A DNA stretch of 64,000 bases from Sycobia sp. Sy_11 (GCA_018907035.1 JACCIC010000021.1:2193501-2257500); one strand, 5' to 3'. Positions 37,303 through 50,377 are shown, counted from the stretch's first letter. Made by a program: numbers and translations. Notes: a model not told the origin generated them from the letters alone.

Positions 37303-39731
37303 TCACCAATCAATGATTTCTTCAATTATTGATTCAGACAATATTTCTGTATCAGGCTGATTTTTTATTTTTGGAATAATATAACTTTCATACCACTGAG
37401 TTTCTGCTACTGCATAGTTTCTCCGCCTAAGAAAGACATTGCATTGTTCAATATTTAATTACAAATGAATTAAATTATAGTTTTGCTACTTTATAATAAT
37501 AACTATAAAAAAGAAAAATTTATATCTATTAATATTAAACTATTTCTTTTCTTAATAGTGAATCAAATATAAAGGATTGGCAGAAGGCACATTATTAAAA
37601 ATTTCTTACATGAATAGTATAAAAACTGGCTGAATTATTATTCTGTTTTTTGTACTTATTTATTTTTTTAATGCAAAATTCTAATTATAGAAGTAATAAT
37701 TTTAACTTCAACTTACACATTATATTCTACGTTTGATGGTTTTCGTACTGGATTCCATTGAGAAACTGGTTTATCATTAGCAATCATTACGCCTCGAATA
37801 CAATATGAAAGTGCTAATTTATGTATATTGTTATCCTATGCATGATAACTATTGATTTAAATATATAATCAATTATTAGTATTTATAAAATTGTAAGGAA
37901 TTTTTACCTTCCACTCTGAATTCAAAGTATCAGCTAAACTTAAAACATCAACTGCCGTGGCTGCACCATCCATATTATTTCCTATAGTATTGATATAGTT
38001 TTCATGCATAAATCTTATAAATGTATTGGCTTGCGATTGAAAGCATGATGCTAAATAATCTGGATCATGAACAAATTTCCAAGAATTTTTTTCTATATTT
38101 TCTACAAATGAAAAAATTAAAATTTATATGATTTTTTATGGTTTATATTATTTTATTATTACGTGCTTACTTTTTGGATTAATTACACGACCAATTCCAT
38201 GAAGAAGTCCAAGTGTTTCTTCCCGAACAGTGCATTCACTTTGAAATTTTTTCGTAACTAAAGTAAAAATACAAATAAAACTATACATATTTGTAAAAAA
38301 ATAATATTTATATACTAAATATAATATACAGAATTCAATATATATGTATATAGATATATGTTTATACAATTTTGAGTTTCAGTCTTCCTTTTTAAGTAAA
38401 TATCTCTTACATTACATGTAAAAGTATAACGTAACTTTTAAATAATTTTACCTTTTAAAGAAATAAATATTAGGTTTAATAGAGCACTTCGAACATCGCC
38501 AATAGTATTGGATAAGACTTCATCTATTTTATCTTGTGTAATATATAAAATATGACTAGCTTTAGAATTTAAAATAGATGAAACTCGTTTCATTACATTT
38601 TTTAAAGCTGTAGGAGTTGCTGCATTAATGCTACAAAAAAATAAACATATTATTAAATAAAAACATTGTTCTTCAAACAGAAATTATATTTTTTAACTTA
38701 CTTTATCAAATTTATATCAAAACGATCACAAGTTTTTGGAGGAAATAACGTCATTAATAATCTTGAATTTCCCGTTTCTGTACATACAAAAACTAGTGGT
38801 TCTCGTCCATATTGACAATATTTTCTATACATAATATATAAAAGTTTAAGATTTTGTGCAAGATTTAAAAAATGTTAATTATAAACGTTGATATTACTGA
38901 AGCAAACTTGAAAAATCATCTTTGCCATCAATATAAGTGTTAGGAATATCTTTAACAAGTAATAAACGTCTAGTACAATTTGAAAGCACTGAATTATAAC
39001 GAGTGGCTCTTACGAGAAAGTCTTCAAATCTCTCTCCTTGTCGCACTGTTCTATCTATTAAAAAATTATATAAATATTTGTATGAAATGCTAAAATTTTT
39101 ATAGGAAATAAATAAATATATATGAATTGCTTAATTATTTTTGGTATAATTTACTATTTTCATCCATTATTTGATCCATTGGAGTTATCCATTCAATAAC
39201 ATCAAAACAGTTTTCCTTAGCAATAGTTTTTAAAGCTTCAGTTTTCCCACATCCTGAGGGTCCAGAAATTACTAATAAACTAGGCTTTCCTACTTTTACT
39301 TTTCCTTGAAACCACCTATTCAGCTCCTGCTGTTTTTGTCTACTTACTGCTAACTCTGAAGGTTTTTGTGGAGCACAAGCAGCTAATAAAGCTGATAAAT
39401 TTCCCTTTTTGTTAGGCTTACATCTAAAAGAAATACTTGAATCTTCATTTAACACTGCGTTATCTTTATTTTTTTTGTATAGAAAAGGTTCATCAAAATC
39501 ATCAAAATCAAAAGATGATTCTAGCCAACTGTTTGCATTTCGCTGAAAAGTATAACCTTAATAACTATTTCTATTCTTTTTTTAAACATATTCTTTTAAT
39601 AAAAGAAAAATTAAATAATAGAATTAATAATATGAAAATCTAACTTTATTTTAAATAATTAGCATATTAATTGTCAATAATTTTAATACTATTAATAAAT
39701 AATATTATTAACTAACCTTTAATCGAGACAT
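37303..39731 (-). CDS. Rad17: Checkpoint clamp loader Rad17
   Basis: Rad17 replaces the large subunit of replication factor C to load the 9-1-1 clamp at damaged DNA and start ATR/Chk1 signalling in the nucleus. Nine exons (minus strand, 5' to 3'): 39731-39717, 39542-39155, 39045-38898, 38824-38702, 38630-38452, 38257-38171, 38101-37908, 37835-37717, 37426-37303. They total 1377 bases, 458 residues plus stop, with phase kept at each junction. A short five-codon first exon (MSRLK) splices by GTTAGT. The family sequence KPSELAV precedes Walker A GPSGCGKT (residues 99-106, Lys105); LLLVKDIPN matches the Walker B region. The C-terminal part covers the AAA+ lid and collar. The human protein is longer (about 680), so the tail is short here. 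Exon 3 uses an inner acceptor (AACAG|TGCGAC) since the outer one breaks frame. All exons are AT-rich. It is convergent with ACLY. Confidence 0.93.
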
Positions 39732-41152
39732 TTTACTTAAATTCTTTAAAACTTAATAAAAAAGTAATTATATTAATAAACATTTTTTTATTTTACATTT
39801 TAAAGGATTATAAAAAAAGTTAGTAAATATGTCAATGTAATATAAAAACACTTCTTCATTGATTACAATTGAACATGGATGAAATCACATGATCACATGG
39901 TTCTTTTGATAAAATTGATTTGAGCTGATTAGTGCGGACGCGGACTGCGGTTAGCGAGTAACATTCTGGTAATATCTGGTAATATACTCTACTGGTAGAT
40001 GGCGGGTAATCACAACAATGTACAAACAGAGTCAAAGGTACACATGCAAATAAACCAGAAACCAGTATAACATAGATAAACATAGATAAAGATAAACAAA
40101 AATAGACAAAATGAGGTTCTCCGGTTCTACCTGGTTTTATAAGCAGAAAAGCCTACTACTACAAGTGCCAAAAAAGTGTTGAAATTATGAGCATGCAGAG
40201 ATTGTTTGTGTGTGTTGCTCTTGTGATGTAGATTGTATTAATGTAATAATGCTAAATTGTGAACAAAAAAAATGTTTTCTTTCAAAAGCCCAGAATTTTT
40301 CAGCGCATATATTATAAATATTCTTTTTAATAGATTAATGAAATAAAATTAATTATTTTTAAACAAATTTTTGTTAATTTTATTATAACTATAAATTTAA
40401 TAATAGAAGTTACGGTATTCAATGATCTTTTTATACATAATAACATTTATCATATTACTTTTTACAGAGGTAAAAAAGCCATCTTTTCATTCATATGTAT
40501 ATACTTAAAAATGTACATGATATATATCAAATAACATTTGTACATCTACATGATATTTAATATCTGTTGCAATATAATTATATAAATTACTAATTAAATA
40601 TAATTTGACTAAAAAGTATTTTAGTCTTAAAATGTGCACTTTGATTTCTTGAGATTTTATAAAAACTAAACTTCCCTTGAAAAATGGATGTCCATTATTA
40701 GATACACATTTTTATTACAACTCTATTAGCGTACTATACTGAAAAAAAGTCGCCTTAAACGTCTTTGATAAAATTAAGAAGCAACATCAAAGAACGTAAA
40801 GAAATGCTTTCGTACAATTACGATGTTAAATCGCTCGCAACTAAAATAATAAAATATTAAATTATCTAACAACATCGGCGCAACATTATCACAAAGAATT
40901 TGGTCAACCAGATGTTCTAGCCACTCATACTTACATTAAACTTTTACAAAGTCTAATGTGAATTATTTTAACATCTATGTTTACAGATATATTTATTCTT
41001 AAATATAAACATAAGCTTTTCTAAATATATTTATATAAAAAACCTGCGAGAAATAATATCTTTTTTCAGGCACTCGATATAATTTCAACGATAAAGTTTC
41101 TTTTTGTGAATTAACACATAGCACATTTTATAATTCTCTGAAATTCGACAAT
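39732..41152. promoter_or_regulatory. Rad17 upstream region and CPR 3' flank
   Basis: No coding exon. A less AT-rich patch at about 39940-40025 carries a direct tandem repeat of TCTGGTAATA (39965-39984) and a TGGCGGGTAA motif (around 40000-40011); it is the likeliest Rad17 promoter. The half nearer CPR (to 41152) is AT-rich and should contain the CPR 3' UTR; minus-strand AATAAA signals appear at about 40998-40993 and 40716-40711. Confidence 0.4.
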
Positions 41153-44100
41153 TCAACTCCATACATCACTGGAATAACGTTTCTGTGAATCCATCCTTTT
41201 GATATAGTCTGCAGCCTGAATTTCACTCATATTTCCTTTCTCCATAACGACCTTTAATAGAATATTGTGCACATCCCGTGCCATATTTCGTGCATCGCTA
41301 AAAAAATGATTTTAAATTAAAATCTTGATTTACAATAACAATCTTAAGTGTATAAAAAATAGTTAAAGTTAAAAATTTTACCCGCAAACATAAATATGTC
41401 CATTTCTTTGTCCTATTACTCTCCACAATTCATCTTGATTTTTCTCAAGCAAATGTGTAACATAAACTTTATTTGTTTGTTCTCGACTAAAAGCCGTGTG
41501 TAAAATTAAAGTACCACTATCTACATATTCTTGTAGTTCTTCGCGATAAAGGAAGTCTTCTTCGCGTTTTCGACACCCAAAGTAAAGAATTGTGTCCCCT
41601 ACTTCTTTTCCTAATTAAAATTAATTTAATATTATTATTTCATCAACTAATCATTTTTTCAAATTTTTTATAAACTAAAAAATTAAGTGTTATTTCCGTT
41701 CTGGATACATCATGAACATTTTTAAAATTGAAATCAGAATATTATTAGCACAAACCTTCTTTCCTAGATACATCGCGTTCTTGAATAAATGCTCTAAAAG
41801 GTGCAATTCCAGTTCCTGGTCCAACCATAATAATCGGGGTTGTAGTACGAGATGGTAAACGGAATTGAGATTTACGCACAAAAATTGGTACTAGACATGG
41901 GGGATCAGAAGGATGTTTCTCTTTCAGCCATGTAGTAGTAACACCCCTGTTAATTCTACCAGTAGGAGTTTTGTATTCGACAACAACTGCAGTTATATGA
42001 ATTGTCTCAGGATGCAACTAATAGTAATAGATATAATAAATTAAAATAAGATATTTAAGGATAAAAAGTGAAACATAGTTTTACATAATTAAACTAGCCC
42101 AAATTTAAATTACAGTAATTAACTTTTTACCTTAGGTGAAGATGAAATTGAATAGTATCGACATTGTAATCTAGGCAGTAATTCACATATGTGATCTAAA
42201 GCTGGTTTTAAACTTGGAATATCTTCTAAAATATGTACAATGTTTCTATTTTCTTGAATCACCCATTGGTGGTAAAGAGCTTTGCCTTCAGCAGTAGTGG
42301 AAGACATTTGCTTCAATTTTTCCTTATCAGCTGGATCACTACAATATTCAGCCAATTCTTTGAGTATATGAGTCCTAGGATTACTCGTTATATCCAAATA
42401 ATGAGTTAAAGCAGTTCGGTATGTACAAGGACAAGGGAATGGATGTTTCTTAGTTGATTCTTCTACAAAAATAAAAAATGTATAAGTAAAATTATTTTAA
42501 TTTAAAAACTTTACTAAACTAGAATTACGAGGAACAAAAATAAATACCATCAGTATTAGTCAGTGTAAAAACTGTATCCAAATCTACTTCACATTTTTTA
42601 CCAATTTTATTAACTAATTCAGCATTATTCACCGGATAGACAGCTAAATGATCTCCAGCTTCATAACGCATTTTGGACCCTTCAATATCGAACTCTATGT
42701 GCATACATGATCGATCTGAGGAAGGTCCATGTAGTTCTCTGTTTACTTTGACAGGCGCTAAGAAAGGATTCTTAGCATCATATGGTCTGCAAGCAAGATA
42801 TTTAATTAATAAAATATGAAAAGTTAAGAAATAAGGTCATTTTATTTAAAATTGTCAATACTTACGCTCTTTGATTTGTGAAAGAATGAAGTCTTGCAAT
42901 TTCTCCAGAGTAAATTTTTTCAATTGGCAAATCAACATGTTCAGTAAGTTTATACTGACGTATGCTAACATCTTCGCCAGCACCTTCAATATTAAAATAA
43001 TCACAAACTGCTGGCCAAAATTTATCTTTCCATGTAATAAAATCATCTTCAATGCTGCAAAAGTAAAGTTGAAATGAAATTACAAATTTTAAATAATTTT
43101 TGGTATATCTTTCTCATTTATTCTTTTACAATTATTAATGATTTTCATTTTATTTTATTATTATTGCAAAATTTTAATAAATAACTTACTTAGCATCATC
43201 GTCACCAAGACCACATTCATAGACACGATTTGCCCCAAGTTGTTCTAATTTATGATCAACATAAATAGCAACTTCATTGTAATGTTCATACGTCTTATTA
43301 CCAAGTCCAAAGACCTATAATTAAAAACATTCAATTTTATTACACAGCTCATCAATTATGTAATAATAATTTATAATGATTTTTATTAATAATAAGATAA
43401 TATAATTTGTCCAAATATGTAATAAGTATTTCTTAATATCTATTCCACTCATTTTAATTTTTAATATTAAAAACGTGAAAACAATTGATTTAAAAAGTTG
43501 AAATTTCTTTCTCTGATCAGTGCCATCGATACATTCTTATATATATATAATGGAAATTACACTACTTTAAAATTTGACATAATAATTTTTAATAGATGCG
43601 GGAATAAAAATTTATACGAAAATAGAATTGTTTGAAGGAAAAAAAAAATGTTCAAGGAAAGGCAAAATCTAACCAATGGAAACTCGGCATCTTAATAATA
43701 CTTATTTTTAATAATATCTTTAATGCTGATGTAGAATATTATATCAAATAATGCCGATTTTTAATCTATATTCAGGCATGAATTTTTGAATAGTAATACC
43801 TCGAACTCGGGTAATGCAAGGCTGCTGTTTATCGTCTGCCTCTGCGTTAGAGCCAGTCGCCGCGCTGTAGCACGTGCCAATGACTTGACGACTTTTATCA
43901 TCTCTGGTCATCGTTGCCTACACTCCGCGATCTATTCTCTAATTTCTTTCGAAACCCGTAAAATAATTCGGGAATAAAAAGGACCGCGATTACATGCAAT
44001 TACATGTATTATGGTCTAGCCTTTTTATTTTTCCGATTACTTCATGATCTAATAAATATTTAAAAAGTTTAGCCCAACGAATGACTTGTTCTACTTACAT

Positions 44101-46614
44101 AACTTCGTAAATTTTTAAGAATAATACAGTCGTGAGCGTTTTAAACTACATTTTCTTTTTTTACAAAAAAAAATCATTAGTTTTGAAGAGAATCGGAGCA
44201 AACAGAAAAATACCGGCACCGCAACGCAAGTGAGAATTCATTGTCACGGATATCACTGATATTTTGTACACAAAATATAGGTTATGTTCGTGAACTTCTG
44301 CCTTCGGAGATTGGTTTAAAAAATAACGAAGCAGAAAACCCAACAGTAATAACAGAACTGCAGAAGCAAAATTAGCAGATGAAACGATTTAGCCGAGCCG
44401 TCGAGACTGCGGTATAAATAAATATGGTGGGAGACAGACAGCGAGAGAAGGGGATGGGAGATAACGAATTTTTAAAACAAAAATTGCCTATCCATAAGTT
44501 ATTATTGCGACACCCACATTACTCGTTTAATTCTGACTAGATGACAACGTACATTCTTTTCTGTAGATGAATGTACACATACAATGGTAGTTTTCATAGT
44601 GTGTGAACAATTATACGTTTATTTTAAATTGTTTGAAAAAAAAATCTACTAATCTCAAAAATGTAGAAAAACTAGTTATGCTAAATATTTTATAACTTTC
44701 CATTGCCTTTATTTATTATATAAAAGATTTATTTTTTGTATTAAACGTAAGTAAAAAATATACGATTAAGTGAGTCGTCATTTATAATTATCAGCAATTA
44801 GACAACAATGATTATAGAGTCATTTTCATCGATTCTTTTACATTTTTTCATAAATGTATAATATTGCTTCAATTCAATAAATCATCCTTTCGAGATAATT
44901 ACGAAAATCTGTTAAACAATTAAGACTTCACACACGCACGCACGCACGCGCGCGCGCACACACACACACACAAAAGCGATTTGAATATATAGTCCATTCA
45001 AATATTTGACGCGACTTAGGCGGCGAATTATCGTATATCTAATTTTAGTCCGCGATGTATTTACCAGGTATTACTATAAATAAAACGGCACTGATACGAA
45101 ACAGAAAGAAGAAGAAAAAAATCGAATCAGATAATATATTTAAAGTGATGCCGAGAGCAGAAATTTTTTTAGGATGCGTAAGTATACGCCGACACTTAAA
45201 TAATCCAAAGGCTCACCGCATAATTCAAGCCGGTCAGGTCAGCATCCCCGTTCTTCAGCCAATCGACGAATTCCATGGCATTGTCGGTGGGATCGCCCTC
45301 GCCGTAGGTCGCCAGACAGAACACCGCCAGGCCCTGGTTTATCGTTTTCATGTTGACGAGTTCCTCCTAAATGGGCGAATAAGGAATATATATATATATA
45401 TATTTTGTTTTCTTATATCACGCCCATTTCGTCTATCATAGTTTCCCGGGACCTCGCTTTGAAAATTTTGTACGTCCGCCCCCCCCCCTTTTCCTCTACC
45501 GTCAACCTACCATATCGCACTCCTCGGGATCGGCAACCATGCCCTTTAATTTGTAACGGATGCCCTCCTTCGCCAATCGGCCGGCGAACTCCTCGCCGGT
45601 GCCGGTCTGGCTGCCGTAGAAGACGACCAGGCTCCGACCGGACGTCTGCAGCTTCTTGATGAACGAATTCTCGGTGGGCGTCGCGGCCGCGTAGGGGGTC
45701 GGCCTATAAAGTGGAATCGATTTTATAAACGTTTTTTATTTGAATTAGATTAATATTTATGGATCTTCTTAGTTTCTGGCTGTGTAAATTAAAATTAATA
45801 CATAAAAGTTAAGTTATTGCGTGATAAGTGATACACGGTACTCGAGTTTCTATTTTTTTGTAGTATACGTATTTAAATTTATATACGAGAGTTTCTTATA
45901 TTATCTCTTATTATCTCACTGATTTACATGCGACCTTAATCTTGACCGATTTCATATCTTTTTATTTTGCAAATTGGAAATGTAGTGAGAGCGAGAAATT
46001 GAAATATGTCATTATACATTAAAGAATGAAGTTGTAAGAATTATTTCAATATTAAAATTTTTATAAATTATAACTGTGTAAATATCGAAGCAATATTTTA
46101 TACTAGTACAATCGTGCTGTAAAGAAATTTTTTATCCAAATTTTCTTTCTTTTTTTCTCCTAAACATATGTTACATTTGTGAATTATTTATAAGAACGTA
46201 ATGTAATTATATTTTTTGGCATCTAGTATTTTATTGATATATTGTTAAGATTAGTATGGACGCATAACGACTATATATATTATTCTTTTAACTATCTCTT
46301 TGTGTAATAAAAATAGTCGGCCTAAAGTCAGTAACTTCTCTTTCTCTTTCAATAGATTTTCTAATTAATATGTTTCAATTAAGAGAAAGAAAACTGTTAA
46401 TAATTATAATAATTTTTCTCTGTATATTCAAATAAATATTTATTTAAATAGTCTTGGAGAAATAGTTTTTTGAAATCAAATAAATTTTTCCTGAATGACA
46501 TAGAGCATCTCTTAGTTATGTTGAAAAATTATATTCCAAAAGAACTCGAAATAAATATTTATTGAAATTAACGAATAATAATTTTTCCAATGCTTTAAAT
46601 TTTTTAACGAGCTT

Positions 46615-46673
<59 letters not shown>

Positions 46674-46904
46674 TTAATTCGGTCAGCAAAAATTCTATAT
46701 AATAAGGACGAACATATGTACTTACTGTATTGTGTAAGATTTTGACGAGGACGTGAAGTCCTCCTGCGTGTCTTTCCTTAGGAAAAAGTACCATATCGAT
46801 ACCACTATTAGCAAGCCGAACAGCACGAAGTCGAGGATACTAAACATCGGCTCGTCGCCCGGCAACACCTCGCTCAGATCCGGGAGCACCGGTGAGTCCG
46901 CCAT
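41153..46904 (-). CDS. CPR: NADPH-cytochrome P450 reductase
   Basis: This ER-membrane diflavin enzyme moves electrons from NADPH through FAD and FMN to microsomal cytochromes P450. Ten exons (minus strand, 5' to 3'): 46904-46726, 45703-45511, 45366-45217, 43314-43190, 43054-42866, 42786-42548, 42462-42131, 42017-41756, 41610-41382, 41297-41153. They total 2043 bases, 680 residues plus stop, the normal insect length. Exon 1 ends with a single membrane anchor (residues 21-42). The FMN domain follows with [13 protein letters not shown] (88-100), [11 protein letters not shown] and [11 protein letters not shown]. Then come the connecting domain, FAD motif CRYYSIS, NADPH motif [22 protein letters not shown] and the terminal DVWS with the stacking Trp. 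Start ATG at 46904; the frame is open upstream to the acceptor at 46937, but no earlier in-frame ATG is present. Exons 1-3 are GC-rich, exons 4-10 AT-rich. Confidence 0.97.
43315..45216 (-). other. CPR third coding intron (1.9 kb)
   Basis: Donor GCG|GTGAGC, acceptor TTATAG|GTCTTT. Contains two GC-richer patches (about 43800-43930 and 44390-44460) and a (CACG)n(CA)n tract at about 44935-44972. The composition of the flanking coding exons changes across this intron. Confidence 0.8.
45704..46725 (-). other. CPR first coding intron (1.0 kb)
   Basis: Donor ATACA|GTAAGT, acceptor TTATAG|GCCG. AT-rich; (TA)n at about 46619-46669 close to the donor. Confidence 0.85.
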
Positions 46905-46937
46905 CCTCACGGCTTTCGGCTGCGACGCGTCCGCAAA
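46905..46937 (-). other. CPR 5' UTR segment of the start exon
   Basis: Acceptor CGTTCAG|TTTGCGG (exon starts at 46937), then 33 GC-rich bases to the ATG. At least one upstream exon must exist further right. An upstream exon with an in-frame ATG would extend the protein, since these 11 codons are open. Confidence 0.65.
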
Positions 46938-46957
46938 CTGAACGAAAATATATACGA

Positions 46958-47006
<49 letters not shown>

Positions 47007-47091
47007 CTCAGGTTACACGTGTATTCGCTAATTGAGTGGGGGAGGGGGCGTGAATTTTTTTTAAATGCTATGAAAAAGCAAAGGTGTATAA

Positions 47092-47146
<55 letters not shown>

Positions 47147-47405
47147 TCAGTTTTAAAGATATGAGGATAAATGATCAAATTAGAAACATTTAGTTCTTGA
47201 TTAACCTTGGCAAATGAATGATTGCTTTATTAATCGTATAAAACTGATGATGAATTTACTCCTGGGAAATGAAATACCATCGAGATCGTTTTACAACGCC
47301 CCGATGGCACTCTATATATATAGTAAAATAACGCGCAGACTTGCAAAAATAAGTTTTTGGTCAGACGTAATAGCGTCTTATAGCGATTGAACCATAGCAT
47401 GGTGA

Positions 47406-47452
<47 letters not shown>

Positions 47453-48879
47453 TTCAGCTATATATATATATATAGCTGAAATTTTTGACATTGCTCATAT
47501 TTAGAATGACTATACATTGGAAATTGCGGGTATAGAAACCAAAAATATTGTTTTTTTTTTTCAATGTTACTGAAAATGGCTTTATCTATACTAGGTCTAG
47601 TATACTACATGTACTTTTCTTTTTTTTTTTTTAATATACACTCGATATTATCCTACAATTATTAAAATCAAACTATCAATGAGATTCCTTGGAAAGAGGA
47701 GCTGAAACTGCAATTTTAAAAACCGAGTCAACCAGTATAATAAGCATTCGAAAAATTCATGGAATTCAATGAAAATCCGCTGCCTTTTTTTTTGCATTTT
47801 CGAATTGTTGTTATAATGATAATTCCGGCAACAATCCTATTTTTATAAAATGAAATTTAATAAGCCCAAGCCTTTATAAATATCTGAATTAATTTATCTT
47901 CAACCTTTGCTGACTAATGAGAAAGAGAAACCATTTTTCTGTAAATCGTAAATCGTAATGCTGAATTGAAATCTTTTTCAGTACATAAGTTTAATGATTA
48001 TTATGTCAACACTCCAAAAAAAACTTCTAAAGTTAAAATATATCCTGATTTGGAATTGCGTGTACTGCCATACATACATAGTTTTCTCGTCCCAAATGTA
48101 TTTTACTATCATAACGAACGTTGATATTTAAATGGGAATATACGAACTTTTTCTGGCGCGCTGCGACTTTATCCGGATGGATAAAAAAGATTTATGTATA
48201 CAAAATTTGACGAGGGACCAACTTGAATATTTAATAAAATACTTATCGAGACGACTAAATAAAAAAAATTTTTTTTTATTTACACTTAAGCTTAAATTGT
48301 TAGAAAATAACAATTGAAGAATGGTAACTTGATTCAGTTCAGTTCTCCGTCGGCCTAACAATGACGCCAAAAATTTGTCCATACCCAATAGACGCGAAAC
48401 GTTAAATTAAGAGATAAGAAGGTCTGGTAGACGCACGTGTCTGCAAAATGTTTCCGATGAAATCAGATCACGGTCTGTACAAAAAACTTCTGCGATATTT
48501 AAAATCTCGCAGAACCAGCGCAATTGATCAATATAAGTTTAACGTGGAGATTATTTTGAGAGAAAAATAAAGCGCACGTGTATCAATCTCCATAAGCTCG
48601 ATTTACCAATGATTGCTCATTTATGCATTTGAATCAATAGTAGGAGCAAAATTTTCCTCGAACTGCATAGCAAATTAACGTACAAACGATTTCGTGCGTG
48701 CGCGTGCGCGCGCGCGCGCGTGTGTATGGGTGTGTGATCGTTCCGATATAGCTATACTATAATCATGGTCTTATAACTATATATGTATATAATGCGTTTT
48801 CCAACGAACCTCTTATCCACGCAATGTACGCAGGATCGGCAGCGGTCAAGAAACAACGTATATATGTGTATGTTTGGAC

Positions 48880-48914
<35 letters not shown>

Positions 48915-48999
48915 TATATGTGCACTCAGTCGTGTAAAAGGGCCTCTTCGCACTCTGTCACTCACTAGCGATGAGCCGTGTACGATGTGCGCATTAACG
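46938..48999. repeat. Microsatellite-rich CPR upstream region
   Basis: (TA)n tracts at about 46966-47001, 47097-47141 and 47409-47449; CG/TG alternation at about 48694-48735; (TGTA)n at about 48887-48915. No coding exon supported; probably CPR 5' UTR intron. Confidence 0.6.
47452..47481. other. Perfect 30-base palindrome
   Basis: TTTCAGCTA, (TA)6, TAGCTGAAA: a perfect inverted repeat with unique-sequence ends around a TA core, right beside a 40-base (TA)n tract. Able to form a cruciform. Confidence 0.85.
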
Positions 49000-49538
49000 G
49001 CAAAGTCAATAGCGCATCGAGACCACGGGCTTTTTATACGTATCCGCCGATATGCACGCGTACGAGCCAGGTACAATAATGACATTAAACGTCGGCGCAA
49101 GCTTCTCCAAGCTCCCGAGCGTCTATATATACATATACATATAACGTGCGTCCCCGAGTCGAACTTTATTATAAGCTGTATGTACACCTATATTATATAT
49201 ACACATGTACAAAGTAGACACGCATGTGGTGTCTCCCGGGTGCCGCGAAGCACTCCTCTCTCCCTCACTCCCTCTCACTCTCTCTCTCTCTCTCTCTCCG
49301 CATGTATATATGTATACACGTATGCGATACACCTGATGTGAGCACCGAAATTCCTTGCGCGCGGGGCGCGAGAGTTTATATATCAAAAAGAGGGACACCC
49401 GCGGTGGGGGCGGGGAGAGGACGAGAGGAAAACCGGTGCGGATCCTACATGTACATCCATCCACACACGTACAGGATCGTAAGATACACGGGGACAGACG
49501 CGCACGGAAGAGAGAAAACCGGTATTTCACGCCGGCGA

Positions 49539-49594
<56 letters not shown>

Positions 49595-49785
49595 CTCGCG
49601 CACAACAGCACAGCACCGGGCACCGCCACTCTTGTCTCCCAAGTCCTCGCGCACTGTAACAATAATGCTGAATGCACGCGGGCCACTGAGCGACTGACGG
49701 ACGAGACGACGGTGGCTACGACGACGTTAAACGACAGCGACGACGCGACGTGGAGCCGAGGAGAGGAGCGCTTTAACCCGATAAA

Positions 49786-49836
<51 letters not shown>

Positions 49837-50150
49837 GGGATGCGGATATACGCGCGCGCGGACCTTTATCTGTATTTATGTATATATATATATATATATA
49901 TATATACACGCGATGACGATGAGCCCGATCGCCGCGAGAGCGTGCGCGGCGCGATGCACCCGCAAGCGGAGAGGGAATCGAGAAAAAAAGTTGACGCAAC
50001 CGCTCGGACACGAATAATACGATTGTCAGACTACCTATTATTATATATACTTCGATGTCTATAAGCGCTTACGTCATTGAGATCGAGAGTGAACACATAT
50101 ATAAATACTACACGTGCAACGTGAAGCACAGCGATCGAGCGCGTGTACTT
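49000..50150 (-). promoter_or_regulatory. GC-rich island: candidate CPR promoter and first exon
   Basis: A CpG-rich island interspersed with (CT)n (about 49276-49298) and (TA)n tracts (about 49541-49591, 49791-49830, 49880-49906). On the minus strand a TCAGTCGCTCAGTGG pair of initiator-like motifs lies near 49684-49698. Minus-strand donor-like sites occur at about 48966-48971 (CTA|GTGAGT) and 50063-50068 (GAC|GTAAGC). CPR needs an untranslated exon to the right of 46937, and this is the nearest island. The assignment is inference. Confidence 0.3.
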
Positions 50151-50186
50151 ATCATATAGCTACCTATTTTATTTTCTCTGTACATG

Positions 50187-50190
<4 letters not shown>

Positions 50191-50251
<61 letters not shown>
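50191..50251. repeat. (TA)n microsatellite
   Basis: About 30 TA units. Confidence 0.95.
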
Positions 50252-50253
<2 letters not shown>

Positions 50254-50377
50254 AACGAGTTGCACATAAATATACACGCTTCTTTTTGTCCATAATGTAC
50301 GTATTTTCGGCCGGACGATTCGTTGAACTTTCTCCTGACGATGATGTACGGGAGCCGGATATAATGTGTCCCATATA

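Noticed and set aside
39046..39050. Outer acceptor for Rad17 exon 3 (TAATAG|AACAG)
   Set aside because: It would shift the frame; the inner AACAG acceptor five bases on keeps the conserved reading frame.
42855..43052. 65-codon minus-strand frame in the CPR locus
   Set aside because: It is out of frame with CPR; the correct frame in the same exon gives conserved reductase sequence ([16 protein letters not shown]).
44395..44530. TATA-like motif followed by a short ATG frame in CPR intron 3
   Set aside because: No initiator at the right distance, and the frame has no signal peptide or recognisable sequence.
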